A DNA stretch of 53,763 bases from Hofstenia miamia (lineage: Eukaryota > Xenacoelomorpha > Acoela > Hofsteniidae), in contig CABFPE010000758.1 of NCBI GenBank assembly GCA_900660155.1, positions 202,599 to 256,361 of the forward strand, written 5' to 3'. A program made the translations under genes and the position numbers. The notes beneath the pieces were generated by a model. It did no database searches, was not told the origin of the DNA, and was given only the letters and a program-made list of their open reading frames with translations. Of the stretch, positions 1 to 12,400 are shown one piece after another. Each line of letters begins with the position of its first letter. The stretch's first letter is position 1.

Positions 1-170
1 CAGGTAGTTATTTATTGTTTTGAACATGTATAAATTGAGGAACACTGTTGAGAAAGGTCAATAGATTTTATCTAGCTTCAATTACTGTCTACTTTTCTCT
101 CCGTTACTTTATTTAGTATTTTTTGATTATGAATATAATTGCTTAAGCTCAGCGACAATTTGGGAGTGCT

Positions 171-980
171 TTCTTAAAGTACAGGGCAATACCTAGCTCC
201 TGGCGATCATCAGATCTTCCCAGCCCAAATTATGGACTCATTAAGTTACGGATATGGGTATGGTTAAGGAAATAAGAAACCTCTCATTCAATATTCAACA
301 CGTACATGCACTTATATTTTATGACACTGTGATGATANAATGTCTGGCAATTACAGACTATTATTTAGTGAGCTGAGAACTAACAATGAAAATGAGATGT
401 TTATTTTTGCTATGAGATAGAAATTAATAAGTGAGACAAATAGGGTAGCACCATGCACTAAGTTGAGCACTAAACTGTTCCTAAAGACTTTGCTTCGACT
501 GGAAGCCATGTAAGTTGGTCATCTTGGAGTTACCTAAAGTATCGAATACTTGGATGAATTACCAANTTCTTAAAGTACAGGGCAATACCTAGCTCCTGGC
601 GATCATCAGATCTTCCCAGCCCAAATTATGGACTCATTAAGTTACGGATATGGGTATGGTTAAGGAAATAAGAAACCTCTCATTCAATATTCAACACGTA
701 CATGCACTTATATTTTATGACACTGTGATGATAGCATGCCGTTGGCTAGCACAAATGTCTGGCAATTACAGACTATTATTTAGTGAGCTGAGAACTAACA
801 ATGAAAATGAGATGTTTATTTTTGCTATGAGATAGAAATTAATAAGTGAGACAAATAGGGTAGCACCATGCACTAAGTTGAGCACTAAACTGTTCCTAAA
901 GACTTTGCTTCGACTGGAAGCCATGTAAGTTGGTCATCTTGGAGTTACCTAAAGTATCGAATACTTGGATGAATTACCAA
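171..980. repeat. Direct duplication joined by a single N (probable assembly artefact)
   Basis: Bases 171-565 and 567-980 are the same sequence separated by one N at 566. The only visible difference is that 20 bases present in the second copy are replaced by a single N at 338 in the first. Single Ns exactly at the copy junction and at the indel suggest two overlapping contig ends placed side by side rather than a biological tandem duplication. A 61-codon reading frame in the second copy (650-835) is lost in the first copy and resembles no family known to me. Confidence 0.85.
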
Positions 981-1440
981 TGTTTATATTAGTTTGTTTT
1001 CTCTTTACCTGTTTTCCCAGAATTGGGGATGTCGTTTTCTATGTTAAACCTTCTGCAGGGTCAATTAGTTTTCTAGTACAATTACAGTCCACGATTCTAC
1101 ACAAATAAAACTGAGTTCAATATTTTGATTACTAGATCCTTTTAATATGAAAAAAGGAATTGTGAAAAGCTTTTTCAAAATTTTAATTTTATGAAAAATT
1201 ATAATATACCTGATGAGTGAACTTTTAAAATAATTTATTCATGAATATTTTAACACCTTGAAATTAACTGTTATTTAAAAAAGTTACATTTGAGCAGCAG
1301 AAAAGATTCTTCATGACTTAGAAAATAGTAATTTCAAAATTTAAAATTTTTAATAAATTTGGCAGACTCTTATGCTTATTGCTATCATTTATAAACAAGA
1401 CATTCATTCAAATTTTTAGCAAATCTTTGTATTGAACATG
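981..1440. other. No gene recognised
   Basis: AT-rich unique-looking sequence with many short poly-A and poly-T runs. I see no coding signal, splice-bounded frame or transposon end. Confidence 0.5.
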
Positions 1441-1800
1441 CTTGACAGTCTCTAAAAGATATTGTTCTGCTCTTTGTTGGGCTTGTGTTTGTTTAAGCAG
1501 CAATGTTTGAACAGCTTAGCAATATAAAATTGTTGTTTTGCATATAAAAGCATATAACTGTAATTCAAGACATTCATGGGACAACATAAAACAATGTTTT
1601 TAAAACCTTAAAACATTGCTTTTTTATTCATAAATTATAAAAAAGAGACCTAATGTGACATTGTTAAAGCAATGATGTTTCAACTAAGGAAATGGCACCA
1701 TTTTAACATTTAAACAACATTGTTTTTGATACATAAAACAGCCACATAACAACACCAAGCAACATTGTTTCAACCTCAAATTGTTATCTGGGTAACCCAA
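1441..1800. repeat. Degenerate interspersed AACATTGTTT / AACAATGTTT repeat
   Basis: The decamers AACATTGTTT and its reverse complement AAACAATGTT, or close variants, recur in both orientations about every 40-60 bases (near 1500, 1593, 1610, 1660, 1718, 1763). Between them lie AT-rich spacers, and the field ends in a stretch reading TTGTTATCTGGGTAA. It looks like a decayed palindromic minisatellite or the end of a non-autonomous repeat. I cannot assign a family. Confidence 0.45.
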
Positions 1801-1862
1801 GTCTGGAGCAATAGAATTGGTGGAAACAATGCTTTATCAATGGACTGTCTATAAACAAAGAT

Positions 1863-2850
1863 GTGCATAAGCTCACATTTTTACACTTTTCTGACACAGA
1901 AGCCTCGTTGGATAAATGTATAAATTTAGCAAGTGCAAAAGAAATGTCTGTCAATTACTCTTGCTCATTTGATACAACAGAATTTTTCACAGCTCAAAAT
2001 AGTTTTGATTATCAAGAAGTTACCCAAAGACAAGGTAACTGTAGTTTCTGCGCCCTAAAACTTCATCCTAGATCAAAATATCTACACATAATAGCAGTTG
2101 TCTAAAATGTGAAAAGAAAGATCAATGGGCAGATGACTGTAAGTCAGTAGTTACAGTGATCAACTCAGAGTGAGAGGAAACACATGTATTGTCTGTCCAC
2201 TGTGCTGTGGGAAGGATTGGTATGACTCAATGTATATATAAAGATGTGTTAATAGCAGATGCAGGATCAACAAATTTTGTCTGTAAACATTTAAAATCAT
2301 TCTGAAGAAATTTTCTACTTGTCGTGCAAAATTACCAGTTCTTGGAAAATGCAGAACTTTACTTAGCCTTAATGGTCTCTACTACACTGGTGAACCAATT
2401 TACTAGATTACCATCATAGAGAAATTTATTGAATACAATAATTTGTGCGGGGCTGAACCCTATCTCAATGACATTATAATTGGAGTAAATACAATGGAAG
2501 AACATGATTGCAACTTAAAGTGTTTTCTTGAACAACTAAGCAACAATGTCTGACACTCAACCTAACAAAATGGCAGTTCAAACTGAGGTCACTGCCAATG
2601 CTTGGGAAAATTGTGAGGTTTGTCACAAAAGGTCCTGACCTAGAATGTCCTACAGCTTTATTAAGCTATCCAGTTCCTCACAACTCTAAAACTTTAGGCA
2701 GATTAATAGATTTCCTAGCTTACTATTCTAAGTGGATTGATAATTATTGTGAAAAGGTGAGCTCATTATTTGAGTTTCAGAAACAGCAATGTATCCCATT
2801 TAGCACTGAAGTGACTAACCTCATTGAATTGAACCAAAAGTGGGGCATGT
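1863..2850 (+). mobile_element. Decayed Ty3/gypsy-like retrotransposon (gag zinc knuckles, protease, connection domain)
   Basis: The 80-codon frame at 1863 ends in CSFCALKLHPRSK. After a small frame slip comes CLKCEKKDQWADDC, together a pair of CCHC-type knuckles as in K02A2.6-like gypsy elements; the second has Gln where His is expected. About 2260 the frame gives LIADAGSTNFVC, a retropepsin-like D-[TA]-G-S-T motif with Ala for Thr. At 2640-2830 PVPHNSKTLGRLIDFLAYYSKWI matches the segment between RT and RNase H in Ty3/gypsy Pol. Most of RT is missing between protease and connection. There are frameshifts and stops, and no LTRs were recognised. It belongs to a different lineage from the 35-53 kb elements. 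Confidence 0.7.
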
Positions 2851-2934
2851 GGTGTTATTTCCAAAAAACATACATAAATATTTTTATTTATTATTATAAT
2901 GCTTTTCACAATCATAAAACTATTAGATTGTAAG

Positions 2935-3376
2935 AAATAAAATTAATATATACATTTTTAGTGTAACATTGAATACAATCTGAACAATTTGAATATTGGT
3001 AAAAATTGTGTAACCTCTTCTACTGGTTACATGAGTGTGTGTTCACATGTGATAGTCACTATGTAATGTCTTCAGTATGTTATATTACTCTTGATTAGTT
3101 GTTATGTGATGTATTTTTTGATGTATTAGATTTTTTGCTTCTAGGCAAGCTTATATTAATATTGAGTTGCCTAACTAATCATTAATGCACTCAAGAACAT
3201 GAGGGTAGCTACATGATGTCCTACATGGAGTCCTCAGTACAAGTGACTTCTTTAGATACATGTTGAGTATGTGCAATATACTTTATCATATAGTTTACAA
3301 GGATGATCTGAATTCTGTATATGTATATTTACTTGGTCAATCATCACAATAATTATAGTCTTTATTTCAAATTCAG
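2935..3376. other. No gene recognised
   Basis: AT-rich sequence without a supported reading frame. Its last 20 bases form the pyrimidine tract and AG of the candidate exon that follows. Confidence 0.4.
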
Positions 3377-3525
3377 TTTTGTCCTTTAATACTCTGAATC
3401 TTCTTCGCAAGAGATTGGCTGCCATGGGTGAGGTTGTAGCTCATGTACAGTCTGTCCCAATAAAAACAGTCTGCACAACAACATTAGATTATATTACTAC
3501 AGTTGAATTATATTCAAGTACAAAA
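3377..3525 (+). CDS. Candidate internal coding exon of an unidentified gene
   Basis: A 149-bp open block lies between a good acceptor (pyrimidine-rich TTTATTTCAAATTCAG, ending 3376) and a good donor (AAA|GTATGT at 3526). The frame starting at 3379 stays open through the exon and has balanced, non-AT-driven composition: LRKRLAAMGEVVAHVQSVP, then IKTVCTTTLDYITTVELYSS. Past the donor the translation becomes hydrophobic, AT-driven and intron-like. I do not recognise the protein. No partner exon was found nearby on the plus strand, so it could also be an exon of a gene extending beyond the window or a chance frame. Confidence 0.4.
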
Positions 3526-6500
3526 GTATGTGTTTGCTTTAAACTTGTTATTCTAATCTTAGAACCTAATATATTTGAGTATGAATGTTCCTACTTAGTG
3601 GGTATTGTTTTGCATATGAAAGACCAAAATTTACTAACATTTGGTTTAATTAATGTTTGACAAAACTTAAAAGAGCCAAATTTTTCAATAGTTTCTCAAC
3701 TGGACTTGGAAGCTTAAAAAAGCTTACTATTGACTTTCGGGACAAAGAGCATTACTTATGAATTAACAATTTATTAAAAATTCATTTAAGTAAAACTAAC
3801 TTAACTCTTTTTAGATTAATCTAAAAGAAAAGCGATGATTTAAGAGATCAAAATTTCAAATTAAGATTTATTTATGATATGAACATGCATAGGATGATCT
3901 ATATTTATTCATTTAATTCAATAATTATATATATAATTATTTTTCAGTCATTATTAAGTATTTGCAACCTAACATCAATTAAGGATGATTACCACTACAT
4001 ATAAATTAATGTAATACTGCTTACAATAGAAAACACGACTTTCATTATTTTAATTTGACTTGCAGTTACATATAAGAGTAGTGATCAAATAGCAAGCCTT
4101 TGAATATAAGAGCTCCTATACCTAAGAATTTAATCTATAACAACCTTTTTGGAAGCATCACTTCATGGCACTAGGAATTAGGCATTACCAAAATTCCCAG
4201 TAGCCTAAGATAATTTATGTTTGCATTGGTTTATGAATAACGTACATTAAAAACGAGATCTAGTATGATAAAGGTAGATTATAACTTGTATACGAATTCA
4301 AACACTTATGAACTACATGGAGTTCCTAGTAATAATTCAACTAAGAATACATTATCAAACTTTTATCAAGAATGTCCATTAAGAAATTGAATGAAATCCC
4401 TTTACAAGTTTAGGAGTAATCAAAAACTGGATTACTTTAATTGTAGAAAAGATATATATATATATATACATATATACATTTCTTTTAGAAATTCCTGATG
4501 TGGTTGTCTCTACCGCAATAACTAATATTTATTATCTTGGTATATTCAATTATCTTTATTTCAGTCAATTAACTTTAATAATTTGAATTCTTATAATAAA
4601 TATATGCTCTTTCTTTTGGTCTTAAATCTTTGTAACAGAAAAACCCTTAATTGTTTCTCATTCTTAGTGAAAAATAATCTAATTTCATTTATACTTCATA
4701 GTTTAAAATCATTTTTAGCCATGCTTCTGTAATTCCAACAATAATGTTTAAAATATATAATATTAATTTGAAAGTTAATAAAAATGTTATTTTACGTTTA
4801 TAAAGATCTAATTTTTCTTTTAATTGCATAAATGAAAGGATATCATTGTTTTTATTGTTGGATTTATTCATACTTGGTCCTTAATTTTGTATTTGTAGTT
4901 GTTCTTTATATAAAGGCCTTAATTGTTAAATGCCTTATGATCTGTTGTGTTGTTATAATACTTATTGGAATTGAAACAGTTTATGCTACAATCCTGAACT
5001 TTGTTATATTTGTTTTACATTCTATGTAATATTGATTTTTCATTCAAAACACACATTTATTAATATCAATAACACACCAATTCTTTGACCAAATTTACCA
5101 CATTTTGCCATATACATTATCACTTAAAAGTATTGACCTCAACTTTGGAGTAACTTTGAAAATCGATTCTTTACAATTGTAAAATTTGTTGGTATGTGAA
5201 AATATTAAAGAAAATTGTTCTTTAATTTCATTGAATAATTTATTATTTTCTTCAAATATTTTTTAAATTACCAAAATCTAACTTCATATAATGGAATGCT
5301 TGATATTTTTATCGTTGGCAGGAATTTAGATGAGGATTTTAATGTAATATTTTGAATTTTCGATTGATTTTTCAATAATCTTGGTCTCATATTTAGAATA
5401 TTGCAGAATGTCATTTTTGTTTGAAATTTAGAGGTGATCAATCATTGTATTATACCATCAAAATTTTGGGTAATTCTTTCAACACTGTCTACAAATTTTT
5501 TGCATTCTTTAGCATTTAGTTTGCATATTTGTTGTAATAATTTACTTGGCAGTATGATTTTTTATTTACTCCTGGGGTAGATTTATTGGGGAGAGGATGT
5601 TTACACTAAGTATTATCAATTAAGCCATCTAAGAATTCCTTCTTAAATTAAAACAAAGTGGAGAGTTCGATCTTAGATTGATTTGATATTTTAAATATAT
5701 TAATTACAAATTCCAAATTTGTAAATAAAGTTAATAGAGAAGTAACTTTTCCCTCTGAGGGACCTTTAATGACATTGGAATACAGCTACATATAAGAATT
5801 GAACTTATTTTAAATGTCCCACGTACAAAATGTGGCAAACTTTGTTACAGATGCGTAAAAGATATTATTAGGCGTATATTTGAAAAAAAACTAACTTCAA
5901 AGAATGTTCAAATAAAAATGGCAGGCATCAACATTGCTGTACAAACAATTTTAATTTGAAAAGTATAACGCAAAAAATCATGAACAAAGAAAATCAAATA
6001 TATATATATATATATATATGTAGAACAATACGAAAAACAATAAAAGTGATATAATTTCAATTGCGCATTAAAAGAAAAATTGTAAAACAAAATGCAAAAA
6101 TATTAACTTTTTGATAAACTGTAAATACATAATATTAATTGGCAAATAAGTGGAAATATAGAAAAAAGTATTTAAAGATTTAATCATTGTTTATATAATT
6201 CTTGAATTTTGAAAAGGTTTAAATAATTATAAAGAAAACAAAACCCTTTGTTGGAATGATCTTTCAAATGACAAAGAAAAGCCTTTCTACAGAAGAAAAC
6301 ATTAGTAATGGGAGGGCAAGGCTGGCATTTAAATTTTGTAAAAATAATAGCACAATTTTGTGTAATCAAATTGTTAATAACACATTCTAGATAATAAAAA
6401 TTTCCGTTTTTTAAAAATGTACCTGATTTTTAATCATTTCTGTGTTCTTTATATGTATCTTTTTCGATCCTATTTAAAAAAAACATCCATTAGGATTCGC

Positions 6501-7059
6501 AAGCAGTGCTACGTGATCGAAAAAATTAGTGAGTACACGTATTAATGATTACATCTAATTAAATATTACAATTGTGTATACATATTTGCAATGTGAAACA
6601 TTTGATTAGAACAGATTGTTAAACTTCAAACCATCCAAATATTTTCTATACTTTAGGATTAATTGAAGATAAGATATTCTTTATTCAGTTAAATTTTTAC
6701 AATTAAAAGTAGATTTCAATGTTAGGTTCGTAATTTCATAACGATTAACTTTAAACCACAATTATTTTCAATATAAGCTGTGCATACATAATGTAATTGT
6801 TAATGATTGAATGTCATCCAGAATAAAAATATAGATTTTCAAACAAAATGTATTAAATTACAATAAAATGAATAACAAATTAGAGCAAATTATGCAATCC
6901 AAACTGCCCATGCAGAATTAAGCAAACATATTTACAAATCCAACAGAATCTCTCAGCTATAGCATAATAAATAATGCACATGTAGACGTCCGTGAAGCCA
7001 ATCCCCCTAAAACAAATTTACATAACTCCACTGCAATGCTCTAACAAAACTGCAGGTGG
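3526..7059. other. Long AT-rich non-coding stretch with (TA)n microsatellites
   Basis: No supported gene. It holds (TA)n tracts near 4452-4474 and 5998-6019, several poly-A and poly-T runs, and short random frames of AT-rich composition. No splice-bounded conserved frame was found. The missing last scramblase exon could lie here but was not identified. Confidence 0.5.
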
Positions 7060-8290
7060 CGCACTATCAAAATATAACCGGTTTCTCTAAACCCTTTTCC
7101 GGAAATCGTTACCTTTTGATGAACAATTAAGTAGTTTTGCCAGTAAAACTTCAGCTGATTTCATTAATAGCAAACTAGCTTCTGTTTACCTTGCATTACA
7201 AATCTGATCAACATGATATACTTGATTACGCTATTAATGATAATGAAGAACCTATATTTACAAATGAATTTGAGATTTTTCTAAAACTTAGTAAGCTAAA
7301 CACTTATAAAACTAGTGGTCCAGATTTCCCTGGAAATATAATACCAAATTGGATTTTACGTGAATACCGTTTGAAACTAGGAAAAAACCTATTTCTCAAA
7401 TGATAAACTCATCCTTCTTATGTTGTGATGCTACACCATTTGCCTGTACATATAACAGTTGTTTGGAAAAGTCGAAGCCTATTATTAATCCAATAAGTGA
7501 TGTTCGAAAAATTTCACTCACATTTAATTTCGAAAATTGGCGAAGAACTTATACTTGAAAATGAAATTATTGAAAAAATATGCATTTGTTTCGATACCAA
7601 ACAATATGGAGTTATTCCTGGAAGATCTACTCTCTTTGCTCTATTGGATATTTCACACAAATGGTTAAGTGAACATAACAAAAGTGATCAATATATAAGA
7701 ATTTTTATGTTCGACTTTAGAAAAGCTTTTGATATGATTTCACAAAGCATCCTTCTTGAAAAATTAAAATGTTAATTCGTTTAGCATACGATGGAAAGCA
7801 TCTTTTCTGTATCAAAAACAGGGAATAAAATTACCACGTGTGACTCCTTCTTTATGGGAAACAATCTATGCAGGAGTGCCTCAAGGAACTAAATTAGGAC
7901 CATGGTTATTTATTATATATGCCAATTCTCTTATAAAACACTGGGAAGATAGAATTAAATATATAGATGATACCACAGTAGATGAGATATGTCAGCGATA
8001 TCAACCATCAAAAGCCAATATTCTGCAGAAATTGAATTAAATCTCAAAAAACCGAACGAACTTACAAATAGTTTCCTCCATTCCATGTGAAATTTCAATT
8101 AACGATATAACTATTAAACACGTTAAATCTTTTAAATTACTTGGAGTTTATTTCCAAAATGGAACACATACAAATTCAATGATTTCTAAAAAATCCAAGA
8201 GACTACATTGCATTTTGTCTCTTAAGACGTCCAACCGCTGATGATTTTGAAATTTTATGTAATCATTATAAGATACAATCATTATATGAT
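7060..8290 (+). mobile_element. Degraded LINE (non-LTR retrotransposon) reverse transcriptase
   Basis: Three short frames at 7191, 7497 and 7840, separated by frameshifts, read as one non-LTR RT. About 7300 is TYKTSGPDFPGNIIPNWILRE (the KAAGPD..PN..L.E motif). At 7615 is YGVIPGRSTLFALLDISHKW. At 7700-7740 is FDFRKAFDMISQSILLEKLK, containing the first catalytic Asp. At 7865 is YAGVPQGTKLGPWLFIIYAN, and at 7960 KYIDDTT, the YxDD box. After 8041 the frame slips but HVKSFKLLGVYFQN follows, typical of the RT thumb in Jockey/CR1-type LINEs. There is no endonuclease domain, so the copy is 5'-truncated as well as mutated. It lies antisense to and downstream of the identified scramblase exons. Confidence 0.8.
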
Positions 8291-8536
8291 AGAAAACAAA
8301 TTTAATGTGATAAACTATGGAATAAAAGTACAAAAGATTTAAATCAAATAGGACTGTTTCTACATGTATAAGAAAGATTATTTAATTGTACTTTGAAATA
8401 TTTTGAATTACTAATTCTAGTATTTCATTTTTGAATTGCAACCTTTATAAAGTTAAATTTTGATGGGCCATATATAAAGCACTTTTCATTTATTCACTGA
8501 AGAATTTCAATGCTCTCGGTTAAATTTCAACTTTTT

Positions 8537-8659
8537 CAGAAGATGATATCTAAAAGAAAAAAACGTAAAAGCCCCTCTAGCAGTTGGCAAAATTCAGGGT
8601 CAGTGAACAATCACTCATCTAGTAGGACGTACGCAGAAGTTCTGGAAGCTAGGGGACAC
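8537..8659 (+). pseudogene. Short basic/Ser-rich frame, possible retroelement ORF1 start
   Basis: ATG at 8537 opens a 40-codon frame, basic then Ser/Asn-rich (KRKKRKSPSSSWQN), ending SSSRTYAEVLEARGH before TAA. The S.[TS]YAEVL wording resembles the N-terminal part of some LINE ORF1 proteins, and a LINE lies just upstream. The match is short and the assignment is a guess. Confidence 0.2.
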
Positions 8660-8660
8660 T

Positions 8661-9404
8661 AAAGGATACTTAGACTTCAACCTTCCGTTTTTAGCTGCGT
8701 TTATGTATACATTCATTGAAAACGTTCATAGAATTACAATACTTATCATTTGCACTGATAGAAATAAGTAAAAAGATAAAAGTATTTTTAGCAATAACTT
8801 ATAAAGTGGTTTTTAACAACTTACATTTTTAATTGCGGTTGTTACTTTCACTCTCGAAAAACATGAAATCCTAAAAACAAGATCATAAATTGTTTACAAC
8901 AAAAATGACTTTAAACAAATAAGATATTTGAGAATTTCAGAAAAGTCAAACATTTTTATAGTAGTTACTGAAAATTATTTCTATTGGTTTGCTAACTTGG
9001 AATAATGTACTATAACTCTCATTATGAATAAAAGTTTTCTGTGAAATGCAAAAGTTAAGCTTATTTTGATTAACATCTACTCTGTGTTATCAGAGAAAAA
9101 TTATTATTATTAATTTCATTTTCACAGACTTTTCAAATAGAATTGAATGGCGACCTGGTATTTGCATACAGGTTGCATACATGAATAAATCATCATTGAT
9201 ATTATTCCATTTCATTTCATCAGAGTACATATCCGCTACTCTATTCATTACTAAGAGTATGGATACAAAACCCAACTACTAGATAGATAAAGTTTGACAT
9301 ACATGAAAAAGTCAAAGCAATTGAAAACTGAATAAGAAAATATCCATTTGTACAAAATCTCTCCTCTAAGCAAACAACATGTGGTAAGTAAGGGGATAAC
9401 TTAC
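8661..9404. other. Non-coding sequence downstream of the last recognised scramblase exon
   Basis: AT-rich. On the minus strand this is the start of the intron after GTAAGTT at 9404, or the 3' flank of the gene. I looked here for the terminal exon (expected Asp-Phe-Met-aromatic-Phe-Glu then stop) and found none. Confidence 0.4.
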
Positions 9405-9463
9405 TATTAGAAAAACTGCACCAACCATGACTGCTTTCATTTTCACGTCCAAATCCATTGGAA
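9405..9463 (-). CDS. PLSCR: PLSCR coding exon 6 (end of Ca2+ loop, start of C-terminal helix)
   Basis: 59 bp between acceptor TTTTTAG (AG at 9465-9464) and donor AATA|GTAAGTTA. It enters in phase 1: the T left by exon 5 plus TT makes Phe, giving [20 protein letters not shown]. It completes the [12 protein letters not shown] calcium loop and begins the C-terminal transmembrane helix. It leaves in phase 0, so the next exon should start with the Asp codon of the family's [DFM.FFE] ending. Confidence 0.9.
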
Positions 9464-12400
9464 CTAAAAATTTAAACATTAAAAAAGCAAAAAAACGATT
9501 AAGACCAAAACTATTTAAAGCTAATGTTGTACATATGAAATATTCTGCTTAAACAGTTTGTACAAATTCGAGTTTTAAACAACTTATATAAAGTTTGGTC
9601 GAAAAAATAAAATGTTGAAAAATAATGGAAAAGATTAGACACAACTACAAATCAAGAACGCTTCTAGTAAATTTTAAACGGGAAGAGACCACTAAAACAA
9701 TTTTACAATGAATGTTTATCTGCAATTTATGCAAAATCTAATCATCTTGTGCAATGAGCACGGATTTATTTGTTGCTACAAGAGGGTTTATATTTTATAA
9801 CATTCCTATATATTATCCACAATTTCACATAATCTTTAAAACTGTGACTATTTAATATAATTTAAACAGCTTATTAATAATTTGACATTTAGAACACTGC
9901 TGGGAAGGGTTCATTCAATTCCTCCAATTGTAAAACTAAGAATGAAAATCGATAGGAATTATTTCTCGCCCTGTTCTTCAATAGAATTTATTAAGAATCA
10001 ATTAGCCGCCCTTAAAAGTACAACGTTATATTTTAGACAAATAGAGCGGCAAAGCCAGTGGAAACGATGGCATAAACAGTATTTGTCTAACATCTGCTTA
10101 GCATGAGTACTTATTTACGAAAGCATAACCAATTCAGATTACAAAAAGCTTTCAGATTTGGTATTAGAAATTCCAACGCTTAGTAAATAAAATCTTTGTT
10201 ATGGAAAAATGAAAATAGACATTGGAAAATTACAACGACATCTAGCTATGTAAGCTTCACAAATTAATCCTATTAAGAGAAATATCCTAAATAAAGAACT
10301 CTTAATATTTCACTTCAAGTAAATAATTGCAACATATTTTAATTCTTCAATCATTTATATTAGGAATTGTTATTTAAGGTAGTTGCGAAAAACTTTTATT
10401 CCCTGTATATTTAACAAAATCAATACAGCAATTTTCCCGATTTGGATTTTCTTAATCTTATTCACAAATCTGAAATCTAGATCTGTTTGAAAATTTAATG
10501 AACAAATAAATAGCGCCAGAGGGCAGTTGTGTTGACAATAACTAACTACATATACATTTCTGAAGTAAATATCAATCGATAATGCATTTTCCAAAAACAA
10601 CAGAAATAGAAGTGTCTATTTAACGTGCGACAGTAAAAGGGTCAAAGAATAATGACCCTCTCATTCTTAAAAGATTGTGTAACGGCGCTTACGAAATCAA
10701 GATTAAAGCCTCCGGATTTTTAAATGTGAAAATATTTCGAAAAAAGCTCAGGGAACGTCGTATTGTTAGTATTACACAATTTGCTGTTTATGTGGTATGT
10801 TTTGGTGCGATTTTCTGAATATCAGTTTTGAATAATTACCCTACATAAATCAACTGCCAATAATATTAATTGTTCCACTTAAAATTATGAATTGCTACAC
10901 AAAGGAATTTTTTCACTAAAAATTTGCTTGTTTATGCTTCGATAGTAGCATGAATTTAAAGTGTAACTAAATCTATATCATTGAAAAATCTCAGAATAGA
11001 AAACTCAATATAAGACTCTTAAATATGGGATAACAATGGAGCATAAGTGGCTTCAGATTTTAAATGAGTGCAATAAACACGTTGGTAAAAAATGGGAACA
11101 ATTGGTTATATTTGCTTGCTAATAGTCCGTCAACAATAGACTAGTAGCAGAAAGTTGCACAACAATTGAAAGTCATCAAGCTTAGAGCTCCATGCTAATC
11201 ACACAACTACATGATCCTGCCTTCTAACAAACTATGTAGAAGGAGTGAAAAAACATGTGCCATATTATTCCAAAGATCAAAACTTTAAATGAATGAATTA
11301 ACAGTCTGGAAGGTCTCCAGATCTGAATCCAAAAGTAAACAATACAGAAAGTTTAGTGACATTAGTGCATGACTAAGTCTTGTGAACAATTCGTTTTTGT
11401 GTGTAATTAGTGTAAATGCTTTATTTGCACAAACACAAAGTGTTTCTATAATACTGTTTTGTTTTGCTAAATAAAATATTCTATAATTTACAAGCATGTA
11501 CACATCATACTAAATTTGATTTTTATTAATTATTTCGACGCAAGCTTACATGATGTTCAGCAGCTTATTTCTAGGAAGGAAATATTTCCATCCTATGAGA
11601 ACATTCAAAATTTGAAATGAATAAAGAAAAACTATAGCATTTCAGAAATGAGAAAAAGAAAATATTGAGTTGGTTGTTGATTGAATATTAGTTTATAACT
11701 AAGACAGCTGTTGATCAATTTTGGAAATTTATACGACTGGACGAAAACGACACTTTCTATTACGGAATCCACTCAGCTGTGTAGCAAGGAATGAAAATAA
11801 TTAGTACAATGCAAGTAGGTAATACGCTGGCTCAGGCACACTTTTATTTAATAAACAGATACTTCCCCACTCTCTGCGTTGGAATGATGATTATAAACAA
11901 ATAAAACTCTATTATGACATGCTAGCACTTTATAGAGCAGCTATTAATGTAAAACAATCTGCTTGCACTTTTCCACAGTTCACATAATCATAAGCAGCCG
12001 GATTATAAAAGTAATCTGCTCCATCTCAAGTATGAATATTTAGAAGTCTTCTCGCAGCCGAAATGCATAGTATGAGATTACTTCCATCATGCTGATAACC
12101 AACATTTAAACCTAACTTGAAACAAATTTTTTGGCACAAAATTAAGTTTTCACATGTTTTACAGAACGCCTTCGCTCCTGTACACTTAGGACATTTGGAT
12201 AGATATAGCGGAATATCAAGCATACATTCAAATGTTCATAAATAAAACGCCAAAAGTAATTCTGTGATACCGGGTGGAAAGGAATTTGTCAAAATGGTTG
12301 CAATGATTCGTTTAAAAAGATTTAGTAATTTTTTTGTTGATTTATGTGCGTACAATTTATCTATTGAATGGTTTTTTACAAGTACAGTAATAGAAGTAAT

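Noticed and set aside
650..835. 61-codon open frame from ATG in the second copy of the left duplication
   Set aside because: No domain, no splice context, and it is broken in the first copy. Probably chance.
9090..9260. Acceptor AATAG followed by AGT AGC GGA TAT GTA CTC TGA as the last PLSCR exon
   Set aside because: It is in phase but gives SSGYVL instead of the conserved Asp-Phe-Met-aromatic-Phe-Glu ending, and the acceptor has a weak pyrimidine tract.
9345..9404. A 38-base mini-intron after PLSCR exon 6 leading to RRDFVQMDI
   Set aside because: Too short for a metazoan spliceosomal intron, and the residues do not match the family end.
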